Made by a program: the position numbers and the translations under genes. Below are positions 1 through 6,103 of a DNA stretch of 6,216 nt, piece by piece. Numbering within the stretch: the first letter of the stretch is position 1; every line of letters starts with the position of its first letter. The stretch comes from Lachnospiraceae bacterium (lineage in GTDB: Bacteria; Bacillota; Clostridia; Lachnospirales; Lachnospiraceae). The stretch spans positions 1-6,216 of the forward strand of contig JAAVYC010000089.1 of the NCBI GenBank assembly GCA_022790905.1, read 5' to 3'. The notes under the pieces were generated by a model, which ran no database searches, was not told the DNA's origin, and saw only the letters and a program-made list of their open reading frames with translations.

Positions 1-8
1 ACTCGCGC
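1..8 (-). tRNA. Possible 5' end of a tRNA gene (cut by window edge)
   Basis: Only eight bases are visible. On the minus strand they read GCGCGAG followed by T, which fits a seven-base acceptor arm plus the conserved U8 of a tRNA. A perfect consensus promoter lies just upstream and would give a leader of about 16 bases. No Shine-Dalgarno sequence precedes the nearby ATG at 11-9, which argues against a protein start. From memory, some Clostridia tRNA-Leu genes begin with similar bases, but the isotype cannot be read here. The call is an inference from promoter strength and these bases. Confidence 0.35.
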
Positions 9-10
9 AT

Positions 11-64
11 ATGTGTTGTAAACAAGAAATATTATACTAATTCTTTCCTTTCTTGTCAACACAT
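11..64. repeat. 16-bp bulged inverted repeat enclosing a promoter
   Basis: On the plus strand, ATGTGTTG (11-18), three unpaired bases TAA (19-21) and ACAAGAAA (22-29) are complementary to TTTCTTGT (49-56) and CAACACAT (57-64). The arms pair at 16 positions around a 19-base centre. The -35 box of the minus-strand promoter lies in the right arm and the -10 box in the centre. No T-run follows on either strand, so it is not an intrinsic terminator. It could be an operator, a remnant of a repeat, or a cruciform-prone site. Confidence 0.65.
31..59 (-). promoter_or_regulatory. Perfect consensus sigma-A promoter
   Basis: The minus strand has TTGACA at 59-54, a 17-base spacer and TATAAT at 36-31, a full match in both boxes. 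Transcription would start near position 24 and leave the window leftwards. Such promoters are typical of stable RNA genes and other strongly expressed genes. The -35 box is only about a dozen bases beyond the stop codon of the glycosyltransferase gene. There is no room for a terminator, so read-through from that gene into the downstream transcript is expected. Confidence 0.85.
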
Positions 65-71
65 TCTTCTA

Positions 72-1013
72 TCATTTTCCATTTTCTTTCTGTTTCTGCA
101 CTTCATCTACAATATAAGGCGGACGATTACGAACTTCATCCAAAATTCTCCAAATATATTCTCCCAAAATTCCCAACGTCAGCATAATAATTCCAAACGC
201 CAGCAAAATTAGAAGTATCGTCGTCGTATAACCTTCCACGGTAATATATCCATCTATCCACTGCGCCAAAAGAACAACCGCCCAGATTAATGAAAACATT
301 ATAGAAATTCCCCCTACGACTGTGACACAGCGGATCGGAAAATAAGAAAATGAAATCAGAGAATCCACCGTAAGTTTTATCTTTTTTGCCAACGTCCAAC
401 CCGACTTCCCAATTTCTCGCTTTTTACGTACATAATAGACTTTTTCACTCTCGAATCCACTCCACAGCACTTGTTCTGTCAACGGCGCATTTTTTTCACT
501 GATCTGCACTAAAATATCAATAACTTGACGGCTGATCATATAGGTATCAAATCCGCCTTTTGGCATATTTGCCAGTGCAAATTTTCTCATCATCCAACAG
601 TAAATTTTAGAAAACATTTTTTGAGAAAGAGGCTCGTCCCGATCTTCTCGAACTGCAAGCACAACTTTTGCTCCTGCCCTATACTTTTCCAACATTTCCA
701 GGATAATCTCTGAAGGCTCCTGCAGATCTGCTGCCTTGCGAACCGCAACATCACCGCTGCATTCTGCAAATCCTGCTAGAGTTGCAAGATGCTCCCCAAA
801 ATTTCTAGACAACTTAACCAATTTAATCTTGGGATCATTCTTTGCCAGCTCTCTCATCACCTGATAGGAATTGTCTTTTGATCCATCATTTACCATAACA
901 ATCTCATAATCACAATCTAAGATATCTAGCACTTTTTCTTTCAAATCCTCATACAACGGTCTTAAGTTTTCTTCATTATAATAAACAGGAACAATAATTG
1001 ATAATTTTTCCAT
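72..1013 (-). CDS. GT2 glycosyltransferase, DPM1/GtrB-like, membrane-anchored
   Basis: This 313-residue protein probably transfers a sugar from a nucleotide donor to polyprenyl phosphate at the inner membrane face. Visible GT-A features are SIIVPVYYNEE (5-15), VNDGSKDNS (41-49), NFGEHLATLAGF (71-82), the ADLQEP block (95-100), Q181-W184 and G202-S-G-W206. Two hydrophobic segments follow at about 225-250 and 263-287, then a short basic tail. Length and order fit the GtrB/ArnC/DPM1 group. The usual first Asp of the DxD-like motif is Ala94. The chosen ATG has AGGTGG seven bases upstream; an alternative TTG 34 codons earlier would run into the preceding gene and adds an atypical N-terminus. It lies 47 bases after the DUF2142-like gene, with no promoter or terminator seen between, so the two are probably cotranscribed. 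The sugar and final target cannot be told. Confidence 0.9.
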   Translation of the reverse strand: MEKLSIIVPVYYNEENLRPLYEDLKEKVLDILDCDYEIVMVNDGSKDNSYQVMRELAKNDPKIKLVKLSRNFGEHLATLAGFAECSGDVAVRKAADLQEPSEIILEMLEKYRAGAKVVLAVREDRDEPLSQKMFSKIYCWMMRKFALANMPKGGFDTYMISRQVIDILVQISEKNAPLTEQVLWSGFESEKVYYVRKKREIGKSGWTLAKKIKLTVDSLISFSYFPIRCVTVVGGISIMFSLIWAVVLLAQWIDGYITVEGYTTTILLILLAFGIIMLTLGILGEYIWRILDEVRNRPPYIVDEVQKQKENGK

Positions 1014-1020
1014 GATCTTT

Positions 1021-1026
1021 CCACCT
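1021..1026 (-). promoter_or_regulatory. Ribosome binding site fixing the GT2 start
   Basis: AGGTGG lies seven bases before the ATG at 1013-1011. It decides between this start and the longer reading frame that opens with TTG at 1115. Confidence 0.7.
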
Positions 1027-1060
1027 AAAATATTAAAACACAAATATTTCCTCTCATCAT

Positions 1061-2410
1061 TTATATATAATTTGGCAAAAAGTAAACAAAATAACTGAGC
1101 AATGCAATCATCCAAAAAAATATTACCACTCCTACGATGATTCTTTGTTGACTTTTTTCATCTTTACAAAATCTTTCATTTATTTCCCGAAAGCCTATTA
1201 CAACAAAATACATCAGCGCCGTCAACATTGGCATACAATAGCGCCCTTGTGGCTGAAAATCTGAAGAGTAAGAATAATAAGCACTGATACCGCACGTCAA
1301 TAAAATGGAAAGCAATAACATCCAATGAAACAAAACTTTTTTCTCTCTCCAGAAAATTTTTTTGAACTTCATACAACTTCCCACTAATCCAATACCAAAC
1401 ATAATGACAACTACTAAATACATCCATTTTGCAATATAGATATCTGCAAATCCAAAGCGCGCAATAAAACTAAGTCCCGTCTCAGCAATCCATTTTTCCT
1501 GAAATAACATTTGAAAGAGCGACATTCCCTGACTCATTGGAGTCGGTCTATTAGACGGTTTAAATTCTGGCTGGGCATACATCTCTGCTATCATATCATT
1601 AGTTTTTAACCCTAAGATATCTCCATCGTAAAGCATATAATTCCGTACAAACCACCACGCACTGCACAAAAATACTATGAGAAGTACAAGAAGGCCTCCT
1701 TTTATCATAGAGATCAGGCACTCCTTTTTATCTTTCCCCTTTTCCACTCTCATCAAATGACATCCAACAAAAAAGAAAAAGGAAGTGAGGAGAAATCCAT
1801 AGGTATTATAGTAGGACAACAAACACAGTGAGAGGCTCATTCCAAGTGCAGCACAATGACGATATTTCCAATTGGATTCCATTCCCAAAATCCAGATGTA
1901 AATCGTCAGCGAAGCAGAAAATAGCGCCATCGCATCGACATTCACATAGGAACAGATAAAAATTGCTTCCGGCAAAAGCGTTGCGAATATAATGAACATC
2001 CACCGATAACTTCTTTTCTTCTGAAATAATTTCTCTGCTATTTTCATCACAACCCAGACGTTTGCCGCTCCAAAGAGGAGGCTGACTAGACGCGCTGAGA
2101 TTAACAGTGCCGTCTCTGCGGTTGTAAACAACGCTGTCACTTTCATAAAAAGGGCACTGACAATATAGGATGTAATCGGATTGAAACCGTACGAACTTCC
2201 CCATATCCCATTGATAATTGCTTTATCTGCACCATGCGGAAGAACTTCGTATTTGTAAATAAACTGCGGAATGAGATAACGCATCTCCTCATCTGGCGAT
2301 ACATTAAAAGGTTGAACATATAACCATAAAAACGTAAATATACTCCAAAAAATCAAATATCCGATCTGTAATCTTTTATCGTTTTGTAATACCTTGCGTT
2401 TTTCTTCCAA
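1061..2410 (-). CDS. DUF2142-family polytopic membrane protein (GT-C-like)
   Basis: This 449-residue protein has about ten or more hydrophobic segments, starting at about 16-33 and ending at about 424-446. Near the first outside loop is SPDEE (38-42), the acidic PDE motif seen in DUF2142 and related GT-C glycosyltransferases that use polyprenyl-linked sugars. PQGRYCMP (387-394) matches the GRY..P signature I associate with DUF2142. A long soluble stretch lies at about 258-315. The start is TTG, supported by AAGAGG seven bases upstream and by the lack of an in-frame ATG before residue 43. With the adjacent GtrB-like enzyme it may form a two-step system in which the GT2 makes a lipid-linked sugar and this protein transfers it outside. 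That pairing is inference; no DUF2142 substrate can be read here. No GtrA-like flippase is present in the window. Confidence 0.85.
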   Translation of the reverse strand: MEEKRKVLQNDKRLQIGYLIFWSIFTFLWLYVQPFNVSPDEEMRYLIPQFIYKYEVLPHGADKAIINGIWGSSYGFNPITSYIVSALFMKVTALFTTAETALLISARLVSLLFGAANVWVVMKIAEKLFQKKRSYRWMFIIFATLLPEAIFICSYVNVDAMALFSASLTIYIWILGMESNWKYRHCAALGMSLSLCLLSYYNTYGFLLTSFFFFVGCHLMRVEKGKDKKECLISMIKGGLLVLLIVFLCSAWWFVRNYMLYDGDILGLKTNDMIAEMYAQPEFKPSNRPTPMSQGMSLFQMLFQEKWIAETGLSFIARFGFADIYIAKWMYLVVVIMFGIGLVGSCMKFKKIFWREKKVLFHWMLLLSILLTCGISAYYSYSSDFQPQGRYCMPMLTALMYFVVIGFREINERFCKDEKSQQRIIVGVVIFFWMIALLSYFVYFLPNYI

Positions 2411-2417
2411 TTTTAAA

Positions 2418-2423
2418 CCTCTT
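2418..2423 (-). promoter_or_regulatory. Ribosome binding site for the TTG start
   Basis: AAGAGG sits seven bases before the TTG start at 2410. Its first two bases are also the last two of the TAA stop (2424-2422) of a short upstream reading frame. Translation of that short frame, if it occurs, would end on this site and could couple to the membrane protein. Confidence 0.65.
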
Positions 2424-2493
2424 ATCTTTTTTGCTCGCTCACAGGCTTTCGCCGTTCGCCAAATACGTTAGCATACACTTCACTAACGCTCAT
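2422..2493 (-). CDS. Possible 23-codon leader reading frame upstream of the DUF2142 gene
   Basis: An ATG at 2493-2491 opens 23 codons starting MSVSEVYANVFGERRK and ending QKR, with the stop overlapping the next ribosome site. The ATG overlaps the -10 box, so a transcript from that promoter would start too late to include it. A GTG at 2478-2476 in the same frame would then give 18 codons. No clear Shine-Dalgarno sequence precedes either start. The stretch is richer in G and C than the flanking DNA. It may be a leader peptide, or only a readable frame inside a dispersed noncoding repeat. Confidence 0.25.
   Translation of the reverse strand: MSVSEVYANVFGERRKPVSEQKR
2466..2488 (-). repeat. Leader hairpin A with GAAGTGT loop
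   Basis: On the minus strand CGTTAG (2488-2483) pairs with CTAACG (2471-2466) across an 11-base loop containing GAAGTGT, and TTTGG follows two bases later. A second small hairpin, GGC-GAAA-GCC with a GNRA-type loop, lies at 2453-2444. The layout resembles the degV leader although the stem sequence differs. The predicted transcription start (about 2485) falls within the first arm, which weakens an RNA role from that promoter. Confidence 0.4.
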
Positions 2494-2521
2494 TATATCA
2501 TAAAAAGGGAAGCAGTGACAA
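2492..2521 (-). promoter_or_regulatory. Promoter for the DUF2142-GT2 unit
   Basis: TTGTCA (2521-2516) and TATAAT (2497-2492) are separated by 18 bases; the boxes match 5 of 6 and 6 of 6 consensus positions. The start would be near 2485, about 75 bases before the TTG codon. The -35 box is the loop of the degV terminator, and the spacer holds its 3' arm and T-run. Confidence 0.7.
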
Positions 2522-2532
2522 ACCGCTTCCCC
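2502..2532 (-). terminator. Intrinsic terminator of degV
   Basis: On the minus strand GGGAAGCGG (2531-2523) pairs with CTGCTTCCC (2515-2507), nine pairs including one G-U, around a seven-base loop TTTGTCA. TTTTT follows at 2506-2502. The stem starts 18 bases after the degV stop codon. Purines ahead of the stem can partly pair with the T-run. Confidence 0.88.
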
Positions 2533-2549
2533 TCTTTCTAAATCAATTT

Positions 2550-3395
2550 TTATACCGCGATGATCACTCCTCCATCGCTTGCGTATAGAGAACTAATTCC
2601 CGCCGTATCCAAAATCAAAATATCTTTAAACTTCGCCGCATTCTCCAACTTTTCTTTTACAAGTTCCGCCCTTTTAAGACAATTACAATGTGAAATAGCA
2701 AGTATGCGCTCTTTACAACGTTCCGTTTTGTTCACAACTTCCTGCACCATTTTCTCTAAAGCCTTATTCATTCCTCTCGCCTGAGCCAATTGGCAGATTG
2801 TTCCTTCCGGTGTAGCCCCCATAACCGGCTTAATATTAAGCGCGCCCGCTACAAATGCTTTCAGATTGCTGAGACGTCCATTTTTTCGAAGTGTATCCAG
2901 CGTCTCCAACACAAAAAATGTATTTTGACCCTCAATATATCGATCCACTTCCTCTATTACTTGCGTAAATTCCAATCCCGCTTCTTCACATTCTTGTATT
3001 TTTATGGCAATCAACGTCTGACCGATAGAAGCCGATCTCGAGTCAAACACATGGATATTTTTCTTTTTATTCTTATTTTCTTCAAAATATAATTTTTTTC
3101 CCAGTTCTGCACTGTTATGAGAGCCACTCAATCGAGCGGAAAGCGTTACCACGTACACGTTTTCCTCTTCTCCCTGGAAAGCTGCCAAATAACGCTCTGG
3201 AGATGGACACGTAGATTTTGGACAATTCGGACTCTCCTTTACCCGGCGCAAAAATTCTGCTTGATCAAATGTCTCATCATCTACCACGTGATAATCATCC
3301 ACATCCATCTCTAACGCCACGGAAACAAAATGTCCACTCTTTTTTTGCTCCAACGTTAATTCCCCGCAGCTATCCACTACAATTTTATAGCTCAT
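2550..3395 (-). CDS. DegV-family fatty-acid-binding protein (FakB-like)
   Basis: This 281-residue cytosolic protein has the DegV fold signatures: VDSCGEL (7-13), the KSTCPSP block (60-66), LSARLSGSHNSA (85-96), FDSRSASIGQ (117-126), LDTLRKNGRLS (166-176) and LNIKPVM (186-192). Characterised members (FakB) hold a fatty acid and present it to the kinase FakA, which makes acyl-phosphate for phospholipid synthesis. The usual C-terminal HxGPG segment is replaced by YASDGGVIIAV, so the family His ligand is missing. This may mark a Clostridia subgroup whose ligand is not certain. The ATG has GAGGA seven bases upstream. The gene appears to be a single unit: a structured leader and weak promoter lie ahead, and a strong terminator follows. 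No FakA is visible in the window. Confidence 0.92.
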   Translation of the reverse strand: MSYKIVVDSCGELTLEQKKSGHFVSVALEMDVDDYHVVDDETFDQAEFLRRVKESPNCPKSTCPSPERYLAAFQGEEENVYVVTLSARLSGSHNSAELGKKLYFEENKNKKKNIHVFDSRSASIGQTLIAIKIQECEEAGLEFTQVIEEVDRYIEGQNTFFVLETLDTLRKNGRLSNLKAFVAGALNIKPVMGATPEGTICQLAQARGMNKALEKMVQEVVNKTERCKERILAISHCNCLKRAELVKEKLENAAKFKDILILDTAGISSLYASDGGVIIAV

Positions 3396-3414
3396 AATAT
3401 ATCCTCATTTCTTT

Positions 3415-3450
3415 TTAATTTGGATTCAGATGTCCAAAGGGAGAGGACAT
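3415..3450 (-). CDS. Possible 11-codon leader peptide upstream of degV
   Basis: ATG at 3450-3448 opens MSSPFGHLNPN and stops with TAA at 3417-3415, nine bases before the degV ribosome site. AGGAGAG lies eight bases before the ATG, a plausible ribosome site that also forms the 5' arm of the leader hairpin, so folding could hide it. The frame has no run of a single regulatory amino acid, so classic attenuation is not suggested. It may be fortuitous. Confidence 0.3.
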   Translation of the reverse strand: MSSPFGHLNPN

Positions 3451-3477
3451 TTCGCTTGCTCTCCTAATATCCGAATC
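3423..3477 (-). promoter_or_regulatory. Structured leader (hairpin B) upstream of degV
   Basis: In the minus-strand RNA, GATTCGGAT (3477-3469) pairs with ATCTGAATC (3431-3423), nine pairs with one G-U. Inside, GGAGAG (3464-3459) pairs with CTCTCC (3445-3440) around a 13-base loop containing GAAATGT. An alternative stem, ATGTCC (3450-3445) with GGACAT (3435-3430), excludes the inner stem. The G-U pair would be an A-C mismatch on the plus strand, which favours a function in the degV transcript. No T-run follows, so it is not an intrinsic terminator. I do not recognise a known riboswitch class. Confidence 0.5.
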
Positions 3478-3492
3478 AATTTGTTATTAAAT

Positions 3493-3521
3493 ATTATATT
3501 ATCTTTTCTTGTTTTCTATAA
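3493..3521 (-). promoter_or_regulatory. Candidate promoter for degV
   Basis: TATAAT (3498-3493) is a full -10 match, but the hexamer 17 bases upstream, TTATAG (3521-3516), is a poor -35 box. A start near 3486 would place the leader structure at the very 5' end of the RNA. The surrounding DNA is very AT-rich, so a chance match is possible. Confidence 0.4.
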
Positions 3522-3589
3522 CATATAGTTTCAATTACTACCTAATACTATCATAAACATTTTCGTTTGAAAAGACTTATTTCTGCATT

Positions 3590-4726
3590 TTAAAAAGAAA
3601 TGGATAAAATTTTCTGTTCTCTATCTTCTATATAGTACATCGTGGTAATTCCATCACAATAATTTGCAATCTGTTCCTCCCTAATGAAAAAGTCAACTGC
3701 CATCTCATACAATTCTTGTGTTGAAAATTTTACCGCTACTTTTTTCTCCTTGCCCTGCCATGCCTGACGATAGATTTTTCCAATTGCATCAGGATCCCAT
3801 TTATCAAAATAAAGCCCCTCATGTACATAATAATTATCTCTCGACGCAATACACTCTGGCAATTCAAACACCGTCTCCGCCTGATGCGAGATACTGATCT
3901 CCTCACTGTTCATACCCAGATAATTGTAATTTACATATTTTTCCTCCGCACTGTTCCTGTTAAAATACCTGGAATTTCCCCAAGTTGTATCTACATAATA
4001 ATATTCTCCATCCATTTTCACGAGATTCCAGGCATGTGCTTCTCCATCTGCTTTTCCCGTTACAATAGCACTCTGAACACCCAAAAGATCAAGCAAATAC
4101 TGGGTTGCACACGCGTAACCCTGACAGACTGTTTCACGATTTAAAAATACGCTAATAATATTCTGATTGTTTTTTGCCCCCGGATTATAATCTACCTGTT
4201 TTACTAAGACTTCAAAAATGTATTTTACCTTATTATAATCTGAATCTGATGGAGAGATTCCTTTCAGTATCTCTTTTACTCTCTCATCAATTTTCTTTTG
4301 TGTCTTTTGCCGCTCTTCCTTTTTCATGGTATAACTCGGAGAAAAATCAATTCCAGTAATATTATCTCCTCTGTAATGCTGTGTATACATATAACCTGAA
4401 ATCCAAAACAACTCGCCATAGTCAGCGTTAACTGCATTATAGGCAATATCTAATATCTCTTTATCGTTCGTAGAGACAGCTATCGTCTTTTTATGCTCCA
4501 AAATAGCATTTAATACCTCATCATAAACCACTTTTGTTTCTTCATCCAAAGTCTGATATACATATTCCTCTTGCGAGATACTCTCAATTTTTAAATCGCT
4601 TCGCTCTATCTCTTTCTTCTTTGCAATATCTGGCGTATTTTTCCACACGGTCAGATCACAACCGCTAAACACACAGACAACCAGCAGAAGTAATACTACT
4701 GCCCTTATTTTTTTTAACGGTTTCAT
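3590..4726 (-). CDS. Transglutaminase-like domain lipoprotein
   Basis: This 378-residue protein has a basic N-terminus, a hydrophobic segment (about 9-20) and a lipobox FSGC with Cys23, so it is probably a lipid-anchored surface protein. Residues about 160-250 show the transglutaminase/protease-like core: TVCQGYACA with Cys201, EAHAWNLV with His231, and YYYVDTTWG with Asp246, an intact Cys-His-Asp triad. Such bacterial domains include peptidases and isopeptide-forming or -cleaving enzymes; the substrate cannot be told. The region from 24 to about 155 is a charged, mostly soluble stretch, and the C-terminal 100 residues are unassigned. The ATG follows GGAGG at short spacing. It starts 13 bases after the M18 aminopeptidase stop, so the two are almost surely cotranscribed. 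No terminator is visible after it, so read-through into degV is possible. Confidence 0.9.
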   Translation of the reverse strand: MKPLKKIRAVVLLLLVVCVFSGCDLTVWKNTPDIAKKKEIERSDLKIESISQEEYVYQTLDEETKVVYDEVLNAILEHKKTIAVSTNDKEILDIAYNAVNADYGELFWISGYMYTQHYRGDNITGIDFSPSYTMKKEERQKTQKKIDERVKEILKGISPSDSDYNKVKYIFEVLVKQVDYNPGAKNNQNIISVFLNRETVCQGYACATQYLLDLLGVQSAIVTGKADGEAHAWNLVKMDGEYYYVDTTWGNSRYFNRNSAEEKYVNYNYLGMNSEEISISHQAETVFELPECIASRDNYYVHEGLYFDKWDPDAIGKIYRQAWQGKEKKVAVKFSTQELYEMAVDFFIREEQIANYCDGITTMYYIEDREQKILSISF

Positions 4727-4739
4727 TCTTTCCTCCGTT

Positions 4740-6029
4740 CTATAATGAAAAATAGCCTGTTACAAATCTGCTCAGCGATTTCATATCCTCACTTCCCATC
4801 AACTCTCTTGCCGAATGCATTGCAAGTATCGGGATTCCAATATCCACCGTTTTCATCGGAAGAATACTACTTGCAATAGAACCCAGTGTGCTTCCCCCTT
4901 GAATATCCGAACGATTGACATATTTCTGATAAGGAATCTCCTCTTTTTCACAAATCTGCTGTACCACCGCAATTGCTTCACAATCTGTTGCATAAGACTG
5001 ATTCCCAGCTTCTTTAATACAAATTCCTTTGTTCAATATTGGTTGATTCGTGATATCCGTTTTATCGGCCTGATTCGGATGCAAGGCATGTGCTACATCC
5101 ACAGAAAGCAGCATACTCTGATACAGCATTTCTTTTACCTGGCATGCATCTCTTCCAAGTGAAAATTGTATTTTTTCCACAACGTCCCTGAGCAGCATAG
5201 AACCAGCCCCCTGTTTTGTTCTGCTGCCAATCTCCTCATGATCAAACAGCGCAATTACATTAATTCCTTTCTCTCTCTCTCCTTCAATAATTCCATCGAG
5301 GAGTGCAGACACCGACGTCAGATTATCCAGCCTTGGAGATGATATCATCTCCTTATGAATTCCAATACTCTGTGCCCTTTCCTGGATATAAGCATACAAT
5401 TCAAAGTCAAGAATATCCTCCGGTTCTACCTGCAACTCTTCTGAGAGATAACGAATAAAAAAATTTTTCTCTGTCTCTGACTCTCCTGCAACTCCCACGA
5501 TTGGCAGCATATCTCTTTGTCGATTTAGTTCAATCCCTTTATTGATATTCTTATTCATATGGATTGCCAGATTCGGAATCGTAAGTATTGGATGTTTGGA
5601 TTGGACATATGCAACTCGAGGTTCAAAAACCGTTTCACTCCGAAGCGCCACTTTTCCTGCAATTCCCAGGGGCCTATCTAACCAAGTGTTTAAAATAGAT
5701 CCCCCATAGACTTCTACATTCAGCTGTCTATACCCCTTGCACTCAACATCTGGCATAGGTTTTACACGAAGTCCCGGAAAATCCGTATGTGCCGCCGCTA
5801 TCCGAAAATAATCACGATGTTTAATATTTTTAGATATCGTAAACGCAATTAGCGTTGTCCCATGATGCACCATATAATATTTCTTTCCGCCGGTAATCCC
5901 CCATGCTGTCTCAAAGCGAAGTTCTTCAAATCCTGCTTCTTTTAATCGCTTTTCTGCAGCTTCTACAACTTGAAATGGGGAAGTTCCCTCTTCTATAAAA
6001 TCACAAAAATTCTCAAGTTTTTTATCCAT
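4740..6029 (-). CDS. M18-family metallo-aminopeptidase
   Basis: This 429-residue cytosolic enzyme probably removes N-terminal residues, often acidic ones in this family, from peptides. The two-metal site is complete by motif: His81 in AAHTD, Asp235 in SPRLDN, Glu265 (likely general base) and Glu266 in FDHEEIGS, Asp311 in SVDVAHALHP and His405 in AMHSARE. GGSILNTWLDRPLG (109-122) and the DIQGGSTLGS segment (375-384) are also family hallmarks. Length matches bacterial and yeast M18 enzymes, which form dodecamers in known cases. The ATG has AAGGAGG seven bases upstream. It is the first gene of a unit with the transglutaminase-like lipoprotein. Acidic-residue preference is a family expectation and is not shown by the sequence. 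Confidence 0.95.
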   Translation of the reverse strand: MDKKLENFCDFIEEGTSPFQVVEAAEKRLKEAGFEELRFETAWGITGGKKYYMVHHGTTLIAFTISKNIKHRDYFRIAAAHTDFPGLRVKPMPDVECKGYRQLNVEVYGGSILNTWLDRPLGIAGKVALRSETVFEPRVAYVQSKHPILTIPNLAIHMNKNINKGIELNRQRDMLPIVGVAGESETEKNFFIRYLSEELQVEPEDILDFELYAYIQERAQSIGIHKEMISSPRLDNLTSVSALLDGIIEGEREKGINVIALFDHEEIGSRTKQGAGSMLLRDVVEKIQFSLGRDACQVKEMLYQSMLLSVDVAHALHPNQADKTDITNQPILNKGICIKEAGNQSYATDCEAIAVVQQICEKEEIPYQKYVNRSDIQGGSTLGSIASSILPMKTVDIGIPILAMHSARELMGSEDMKSLSRFVTGYFSL

Positions 6030-6067
6030 CTTACACCCTCCTTTTCATGCTTTTTATCCTGATTCAA

Positions 6068-6080
6068 TCCGTATTACGGA
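6068..6080. repeat. 13-bp palindrome ahead of the aminopeptidase gene
   Basis: TCCGTATTACGGA reads the same on both strands except for its central base. It lies between the candidate -10 box and the ribosome site, so it would fall in the 5' untranslated region. It could be an operator half-site pair or a short RNA hairpin. There is no adjacent T-run. Confidence 0.4.
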
Positions 6081-6103
6081 ACTAAACAATTATTTCACAT
6101 TTT

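Noticed and set aside
30..48. Invertible promoter switch between the arms at the left edge
   Set aside because: The 19-base centre is much shorter than known recombinase switches, the -35 box lies partly in the arm, and no recombinase gene is in the window.
1014..1115. N-terminal extension of the GT2 gene starting at TTG 1115
   Set aside because: It overlaps the end of the preceding gene and lacks a good ribosome site. The internal ATG at 1013 has AGGTGG at ideal spacing and begins with the normal GT2 N-terminus.
3560..3573. Hairpin TTTTC-GTTT-GAAAA after the lipoprotein gene as a terminator
   Set aside because: The stem is five weak pairs and no T-run follows on the minus strand.
3821..4144. 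Long plus-strand reading frames opposite the lipoprotein gene and opposite the other genes
   Set aside because: They lie within well-supported minus-strand genes, lack ribosome sites and read as antisense of conserved motifs.
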